Source: an uncultured Pseudomonadota bacterium (GTDB lineage: Bacteria > Pseudomonadota > Gammaproteobacteria > Burkholderiales > Usitatibacteraceae). From it: 6,103 bases of DNA. Within the stretch, counting starts at the first letter, position 1; each line of letters opens with the position of its first letter. The notes under the pieces were generated by a model that was given only the letters and a program-made list of their open reading frames with translations, was not told where the DNA came from and made no database searches. Positions 5,014 to 6,103 of this stretch are shown here, piece by piece. The translations under genes and the position numbers were made by a program. Where the stretch lies: the NCBI GenBank assembly GCA_946885905.1, contig CAMPHL010000172.1, positions 1 through 6,103 on the forward strand. The letters run 5' to 3'.

Positions 5014-6103
5014 ATGGCCACCACGACCAGGGAAGACGGCAAGCGCACGGCCGGGACCCGCCAGACCATCGGCAAGTACCCGGTCATCTCCGAGCTCGGC
5101 AAGGGCGCGACGGGCAAGGTGTACCTCTGCGACGATCCGTTCGCCAAGCGCAAGGTGGCGATCAAGCTGATCTACCCCGAGGCGCTGAAAAGCAGCGAGG
5201 ACGGCCCCCTCTACAAGAGCATGTTCCTGAACGAGGCCGGGCTCGCCGGGAAGGTCAACCACCCGCACATCGTGCAGATCTACGACGCGGTGGTGGAGGG
5301 CGAGTACAGCTACATCGTGATGGAGTACGTCGAGGGCGGCACGCTCGAGAAGTTCTGCACGCCCGAGTCGTTGCTCGAGCCGCGCGAGGTGGCCGAAATC
5401 ATGTTCAAGTGCGCGCGCGCGCTCGGGTTCGCGCAGACCCTGGGCCTCACGCACCGCGACATCAAGCCCGGGAACATCCTCCACAAGGACGGGACCGACA
5501 TCAAGATCGCGGACTTCGGCGCCGCGATCAACAGCGTGTCCGACCGCACGGTGATCACGAACGTGGGCTCGCCGGCCTACATGGCGCCGGAGCTGGTGAC
5601 GGGCACCGCCCAGGCATCGCACCTCACCGACATCTACGCCCTGGGCGTGGTGATGTATTACCTGCTCACCTCGCGCCTGCCCTTCAGCGGCGCCAACACG
5701 ATGAGCGTGATCTACCAGATCGTGAACACCGAGCCCGAGCGGGCGAGCGTGCATGCCCAGTCGCTCGCGCCCGAGCTGGACACGATCGTGATGAAGGCGC
5801 TCTCCAAGGATCCGTCCATGCGCTTCGCGAGCTGGGACGAGTTCGCCGCCGCGCTCGCGGAGACCTGGAAGGGGGAAAAGGCCGCGGAGCGGCGGGAGCA
5901 GTCCGATACCGAGCGCTTCCAGCTCTCGCGCAAGCTTTCGTTCTTCAAGGACTTCCCCGAGAACGAGCTCTGGGAGGTGCTCAAGATCTCCAAGTGGGCG
6001 AAGTTCAAGCCCGACACCACGCTCATCAAGGAGGGCGACCACGGCGACTCGTTCTTCATCCTCGCCGGCGGCTACGTCCGCGTGACGCGCGAGAAGAAGA
6101 CCC
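5014..6103 (+). CDS. Hanks-type serine/threonine protein kinase with C-terminal cyclic-nucleotide-binding domain, 3' end missing
   Basis: The frame stays open from the ATG at 5014 to the window edge (363 codons). In-frame ATGs at 4999 and 5002 are alternatives; none has a Shine-Dalgarno site. The kinase domain spans about residues 22-285 with all key elements: glycine loop GKGATGKV (29-36), ATP-anchoring lysine in VAIK (K51), a helix-C glutamate in FLNEAGLAGKVNHPHIV, catalytic loop HRDIKPGN (D149, K151, N154), metal-binding DFG (D167), MAPE (E193), DIYALG (D206) and the late arginine in DPSMRF. It should therefore be an active kinase that phosphorylates Ser or Thr. HRD marks it as an RD kinase, normally controlled by activation-loop phosphorylation. 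A charged linker at about 286-303 leads to RKLSFFKDFPENELWEVLK and then FKPDTTLIKEGDHGDSFFILAGG, the start of a CRP/PKA-type cyclic-nucleotide-binding fold. The phosphate-binding cassette lies outside the window, so ligand binding cannot be judged. No membrane segment is seen in this part. Confidence 0.96.
   Translation, partial: MATTTREDGKRTAGTRQTIGKYPVISELGKGATGKVYLCDDPFAKRKVAIKLIYPEALKSSEDGPLYKSMFLNEAGLAGKVNHPHIVQIYDAVVEGEYSYIVMEYVEGGTLEKFCTPESLLEPREVAEIMFKCARALGFAQTLGLTHRDIKPGNILHKDGTDIKIADFGAAINSVSDRTVITNVGSPAYMAPELVTGTAQASHLTDIYALGVVMYYLLTSRLPFSGANTMSVIYQIVNTEPERASVHAQSLAPELDTIVMKALSKDPSMRFASWDEFAAALAETWKGEKAAERREQSDTERFQLSRKLSFFKDFPENELWEVLKISKWAKFKPDTTLIKEGDHGDSFFILAGGYVRVTREKKT

Noticed and set aside
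4780..6042. A 420-codon open frame on the minus strand across the kinase
   Set aside because: It lies opposite a kinase with all catalytic motifs intact. The composition is that of a codon-bias shadow, and there is no domain or ribosome site.

Overview
The window is GC-rich chromosomal DNA with tightly packed genes and typical proteobacterial signals: an AGGAGA Shine-Dalgarno site, TATACT- and TACAAT-like -10 elements, and a near-consensus FNR/ANR-type box. The gene content (a formate-tetrahydrofolate ligase, signal-peptide-bearing repeat-like proteins, and a Hanks-type kinase fused to a cyclic-nucleotide-binding domain) fits an environmental betaproteobacterium. That placement is inferred from style and was not tested by a search. 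There are no RNA genes, mobile elements or CRISPR arrays.

Layout. (1) Positions 2-1512, plus strand: two tandem, overlapping genes whose products are clearly paralogous. The first lacks its start and the second has an export signal. They look like helical DUF4034-type proteins of unknown function. (2) Positions 1509-1982, minus strand: a small NTF2/SnoaL-like protein that converges on the second paralog. The two stop codons share one palindromic CTAG. (3) Positions 1983-2059: a compact divergent regulatory region with an FNR-type palindrome, a -10 element at class II spacing, and a strong ribosome binding site. (4) Positions 2060-3772: a complete formate-tetrahydrofolate ligase gene (fhs). 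(5) Positions 3773-3889: a short gap with a possible -10 element and a perfect 10-bp hairpin followed by a T-run. (6) Positions 3890-4972: a soluble TPR-repeat protein. (7) Positions 5014-6103: the start of a serine/threonine protein kinase with an intact catalytic core. Behind the kinase is a cyclic-nucleotide-binding domain cut by the window edge.

How the genes may work together. The ligase makes 10-formyl-tetrahydrofolate from formate, and its promoter suggests induction when oxygen is low. The TPR protein and the kinase lie in the same direction 41 bp apart and may form a signalling pair, with the TPR protein as scaffold or substrate of a cyclic-nucleotide-responsive kinase; this is inference from adjacency. 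The most notable items are the FNR-type promoter of fhs, the kinase-cNMP fusion, and the tandem divergent paralogs.
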